From: Candidatus Zixiibacteriota bacterium | GTDB lineage: Bacteria; Zixibacteria; MSB-5A5; SM1-73 | DNA length: 15,409 bases | Direction: 5' to 3' | Assembly: GCA_022866585.1 (NCBI GenBank) | Contig: JALHUP010000010.1 | Span: 1 to 15,409 of the forward strand | In this document: piece by piece, positions 13,342 to 15,409 of the stretch | Numbering within the stretch: the first letter of the stretch is position 1 | Layout: every line of letters begins with the position of its first letter | Program-made: the position numbers and the translations under genes | Notes under the pieces: generated by a model | Told to the model about the DNA's origin: nothing | The model's database searches: none | The model's input: only the letters and a program-made list of their open reading frames with translations

Positions 13342-14118
13342 ATGATAAATTTAAAAACCGAAAGAGAGATAGAAATAATAAGAGCAAACGGCCGGATATT
13401 GGCGAAGACCTTGGAACTCTTGGGAGAGAAGATAAAACCAGGGGTCAAGACCAAAGAGTTGGACCGACTGGCTGAGGGTTTTATCAGAAGAGAGGGTGCC
13501 TATCCCGCATTTAAAGGATATCGAGGGTACCCTGCCTCCATCTGCATCTCCATAGATAACGAGGTGGTACATGGGATACCCGGAGAAAGAATGATAGAAG
13601 AGGGACAGCTCGTTTCCGTGGATATTGGAGTTTTTAAGGATAACTATTATGCGGACGGAGCTTTCACCTTTGCGGTGGGGCGGGTCTCCAATCAAGCCCA
13701 AAGGCTAATTCAGATCACTCAAGAAGCCCTAAAAAGAGGTTTGGAGTTTGTTAGAGAAGGAGAATTTCTTTCGGACATATCCTATGCCATTCAGTCTTTC
13801 GTGGAGAAGAATGGATTTTCCGTGGTGCGAGATTTGGTGGGACATGGAATTGGAATAAACATGCATGAGGAACCGCAGATCCCCAATTTTGGACCTTCGG
13901 GCCAGGGACCAATTCTAAAGAAAGGAATGGTCTTGGCCATTGAACCCATGGTGAATGCGGGTTCCTTTGAGATAGAAACAAAAGAGGATAACTGGACCAT
14001 CGTTACCAAAGACGATTCCCTCTCCGCACATTTTGAGCACACGGTGGCGGTGACTGAGAACGGAGCCATGATATTGACCGACGGAGACCCGTCTGGGAAG
14101 GTGAAAAGTTTTAGATAG
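13342..14118 (+). CDS. map: Methionine aminopeptidase, type I
   Basis: Map removes the initiator methionine from nascent proteins with small second residues. The 258 residues carry all five metal ligands of the dinuclear centre: D94, D105, H168 (GHGIG), E201 (AIEPM) and E232 (FEHTVAV). H77 in VVHGIP is the substrate-binding histidine. The length is typical of type Ia, with no N-terminal zinc-finger extension. A GTGGG about five bases before the ATG is a weak ribosome-binding site. infA follows after a 15-base gap. Confidence 0.98.
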   Translation: MINLKTEREIEIIRANGRILAKTLELLGEKIKPGVKTKELDRLAEGFIRREGAYPAFKGYRGYPASICISIDNEVVHGIPGERMIEEGQLVSVDIGVFKDNYYADGAFTFAVGRVSNQAQRLIQITQEALKRGLEFVREGEFLSDISYAIQSFVEKNGFSVVRDLVGHGIGINMHEEPQIPNFGPSGQGPILKKGMVLAIEPMVNAGSFEIETKEDNWTIVTKDDSLSAHFEHTVAVTENGAMILTDGDPSGKVKSFR

Positions 14119-14122
14119 CGGC

Positions 14123-14128
14123 AGGTGA
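14123..14128 (+). promoter_or_regulatory. Ribosome-binding site deciding the infA ATG
   Basis: AGGTGA ends five bases before ATG 14134. The in-frame GTG at 14125 lies inside this site and so cannot be the start it serves. Confidence 0.75.
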
Positions 14129-14133
14129 CTTTT

Positions 14134-14352
14134 ATGGCTAAAGAAGAGACTATCCAGGTGGAAGGCAAAGTGATTGAACCTCTGCCCAATGCCATGTTCA
14201 AGGTGGAGCTGGAAAATGGACATCAGGTGTTGGCACATGTTTCCGGCAAGATGAGGATGCACTTCATCCGAATCCTCCCCGGAGATAAGGTGACCGTGGA
14301 GCTTTCCCCTTACGACCTTTCCCGAGGAAGGATAGTCTACAGGTATAAGTAA
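14134..14352 (+). CDS. infA: Translation initiation factor IF-1
   Basis: IF-1 is a 72-residue OB-fold protein that occupies the A site of the 30S subunit during initiation. From ATG 14134 it reads MAKEETIQVEGKVIEPLPNAMF, then VELENGHQVLAHVSGKMRMHFIRILPGDKV and ELSPYDLSRGRIVYRYK, almost identical to the bacterial consensus. The GTG at 14125 would add three residues (MTF) not seen in the family, and it overlaps the Shine-Dalgarno. It follows map after 15 bases. Confidence 0.98.
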   Translation: MAKEETIQVEGKVIEPLPNAMFKVELENGHQVLAHVSGKMRMHFIRILPGDKVTVELSPYDLSRGRIVYRYK

Positions 14353-14443
14353 GCAGTTAGTGATAGACAATAAACAGTAAATAGATGCCGATTTTATTTG
14401 AGAAAAATTTCAAATCTATTCAAAACTTGAAGGTGGAAGCAAA

Positions 14444-14557
14444 GTGAAAGTAAGATCATCTATAAAGATTCGTTGTGAAAAGTGTAAGATCGTAAAGAGA
14501 AAGGGAATCTTACATGTTATTTGTAAGAATCCCCGACACAAACAGCGACAGGGCTAA
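14444..14557 (+). CDS. rpmJ: 50S ribosomal protein L36
   Basis: This 37-residue gene has a GTG start behind AAGGTGG. L36 is the smallest 50S protein and binds 23S rRNA with a zinc ribbon. The sequence runs (f)MKVRSSIKIRCEKCKIV to the terminal CKNPRHKQRQG, with all ligands present: C11, C14, C27 and H32. This is the zinc (C+) form. The short length and GTG start make it easy for gene callers to miss. Confidence 0.97.
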   Translation: MKVRSSIKIRCEKCKIVKRKGILHVICKNPRHKQRQG

Positions 14558-14563
14558 AAAGTT

Positions 14564-14570
14564 AGGAGGT
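14564..14570 (+). promoter_or_regulatory. Ribosome-binding site of rpsM
   Basis: AGGAGGT ends five bases before TTG 14576. No nearby ATG gives the conserved MARIAGVD start of S13, so this site fixes the TTG. Confidence 0.85.
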
Positions 14571-14575
14571 AGAAT

Positions 14576-14953
14576 TTGGCCAGAATTGCAGGCGTGGACC
14601 TGCCTAAAGATAAAAGGATTGAGATCGGGCTTACCTATATTTATGGGATCGGGCGTTCCTCGTCCCAAAAGATTTTGCAAGCCACAAAAGTGAATCCGGA
14701 TACTCGGGTGCATAAACTGACCGAGGAGGATGTGGCAAAGCTGAGATCGGTCATCGAATCGGATTATAAAGTGGAGGGAGCCTTACGGGGAGAGGTTTCC
14801 ATGAACATCAAAAGGTTGATCGATATTGGTTCGTATCGGGGTTTTAGACATAGGAGGGGATTGCCGGTTCGAGGACAAAGGACCAAAACTAACGCCCGAA
14901 CCAGAAAAGGCCCCAAAAAGACCATAGGAGCAAAAAGAGCTAAACCTGCTTAA
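14576..14953 (+). CDS. rpsM: 30S ribosomal protein S13
   Basis: S13 lies at the top of the 30S head, contacts P-site tRNA and makes intersubunit bridges. The TTG start gives (f)MARIAGVDLPKDKRIEIGLTYIYGIG, followed by RGFRHRRGLPVRGQRTKTNARTRKGPKKT; the 125 residues match the family length. The basic C-terminal tail that reaches the tRNA is present. The start follows rpmJ after 18 bases, the normal alpha-operon order. Confidence 0.98.
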   Translation: MARIAGVDLPKDKRIEIGLTYIYGIGRSSSQKILQATKVNPDTRVHKLTEEDVAKLRSVIESDYKVEGALRGEVSMNIKRLIDIGSYRGFRHRRGLPVRGQRTKTNARTRKGPKKTIGAKRAKPA

Positions 14954-14954
14954 A

Positions 14955-15008
14955 GTAAGGAGTTTAAAAATAAAGAGTGTTTTTAAACTCTGAACTCTTG
15001 ATTCTTAC
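14955..15008 (+). repeat. Hairpin and heptad words in rpsM-rpsK spacer
   Basis: GAGTTTAAAAA (14960-14970) and TTTTTAAACTC (14980-14990) are exact reverse complements with a 9-base loop. GTAAG (14955-14959) and CTTAC (15004-15008) could clamp the outside. AAACTCT-like 7-base units start at 14985, 14992 and 14999, with A, T, C, T at unit positions 3, 5, 6 and 7 invariant. No T-run follows the stem, so it is not a typical terminator. Confidence 0.6.
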
Positions 15009-15018
15009 CTGAATAAGT

Positions 15019-15025
15019 GGAGGAG
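15019..15025 (+). promoter_or_regulatory. Ribosome-binding site of rpsK
   Basis: GGAGGAG ends four bases before TTG 15030, the start of S11. It fixes the reading frame, which continues open to the right edge. Confidence 0.75.
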
Positions 15026-15029
15026 AAAA

Positions 15030-15409
15030 TTGCCAGAGGTTGCAGAAAAGAAGAAAGTAAAAAAGAAACACCGAAAGGTGGAAAGCACTGCGATAGCTCA
15101 TATCCAAGCCACCTTCAACAATACCATTGTGAGCATTACAGACCTTAAGGGAAACCTGATTTGTTGGTCGACTGCGGGGAGAATGGGCTTTAAAGGCTCC
15201 AAGAAGAGCACGCCTTTCGCCGCTCAGCGGGCGGCAGATACTGCAGCTAAAGAAGCTTTGGAGCAGGGGGTGAGGAAAGCAGAGGTCTGGGTCAAAGGTC
15301 CAGGCTCAGGAAGAGAAGCGGCTATAAGATCTTTGCAAGCCGCCGGATTGGAGATAACCGCCATCCGCGATGTGACCCCCATCCCGCACGACGGTTGTCG
15401 TCCCCCAAA
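15030..15409 (+). CDS. rpsK: 30S ribosomal protein S11, missing only the last few residues
   Basis: S11 forms part of the platform that holds the mRNA exit and E site. A TTG start gives 126 visible residues before the window ends. The lysine-rich start (PEVAEKKKVKKKHRK) is followed by HIQATFNNTIVSITDLKGN, SAG-like STAGRMGFKGSKKSTPFAAQ and VKGPGSGREAAIRSLQAAGLEI, and then IRDVTPIPHDGCRPP. Probably three to five residues are lost at the edge. Residue 121 is aspartate where most bacteria have asparagine (HNGCRPP), the site of isoaspartate formation in E. coli S11. Confidence 0.97.
   Translation, partial: MPEVAEKKKVKKKHRKVESTAIAHIQATFNNTIVSITDLKGNLICWSTAGRMGFKGSKKSTPFAAQRAADTAAKEALEQGVRKAEVWVKGPGSGREAAIRSLQAAGLEITAIRDVTPIPHDGCRPP

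Noticed and set aside
13915..14370. 151-codon minus-strand frame opposite map and infA
   Set aside because: Antisense to well-conserved genes with all catalytic residues present; no family resemblance.
14955..14990. Rho-independent terminator before rpsK
   Set aside because: The stem is AT-rich and not followed by a T-run; a terminator here would cut rpsK from its operon.

Overview
The window is a bacterial ribosomal-protein super-operon, all on the + strand. It runs from the last 94 codons of EF-Tu through the S10 block (rpsJ, rplC, rplD, rplW, rplB, rpsS, rplV, rpsC, rplP, rpmC, rpsQ). Next comes the spc block (rplN, rplX, rplE, zinc-type rpsN, rpsH, rplF, rplR, rpsE, rpmD, rplO, secY), then adk, map and infA, and then the alpha block (rpmJ, rpsM and rpsK, which the right edge cuts just before its end). 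All ribosomal genes are intact and of near-normal length. The products build both ribosomal subunits (S10, L3, L4, L23 and so on), start translation (IF-1), insert membrane proteins (SecY), trim N-termini (Map) and balance adenylates (Adk). I cannot place the organism in a phylum. Moderate GC, frequent TTG starts behind strong Shine-Dalgarno sites, a four-cysteine S14 and L24, a zinc-LID adenylate kinase and this gene order fit a free-living, probably uncultivated bacterium with B. subtilis-like ribosomal proteins.

Two things are out of the ordinary in gene content. Between rplX and rplE sits a stand-alone gene of about 73 codons. It encodes a YgiT/MqsA-N-type zinc-finger protein, the antitoxin-like family, with no toxin beside it. 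Between rplB and rpsS a 202-base gap holds a 44-codon open frame for a possible one-span membrane peptide, whose start codon lies inside a predicted hairpin.

The spacers are the most unusual part. The operon is loose: many gaps are 50-130 bases and one is 313 bases. At least nine gaps carry short degenerate tandem repeats of period 7 (sometimes 8), each gap with its own word. Examples are GTGNTCA after rpsS, GGTGRWA after rplE, RTGGTTC after rplF, CAAACTKN before rpmD, AACTAAA after secY and NRAYTCT before rpsK. In three or four spacers the words occur again in inverted orientation, so the spacer could fold into a long imperfect hairpin. I know of no description of such spacer heptads in ribosomal operons and consider them the best candidate for something new here. 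No tRNA, rRNA, CRISPR array, insertion sequence or convincing rho-independent terminator was found.
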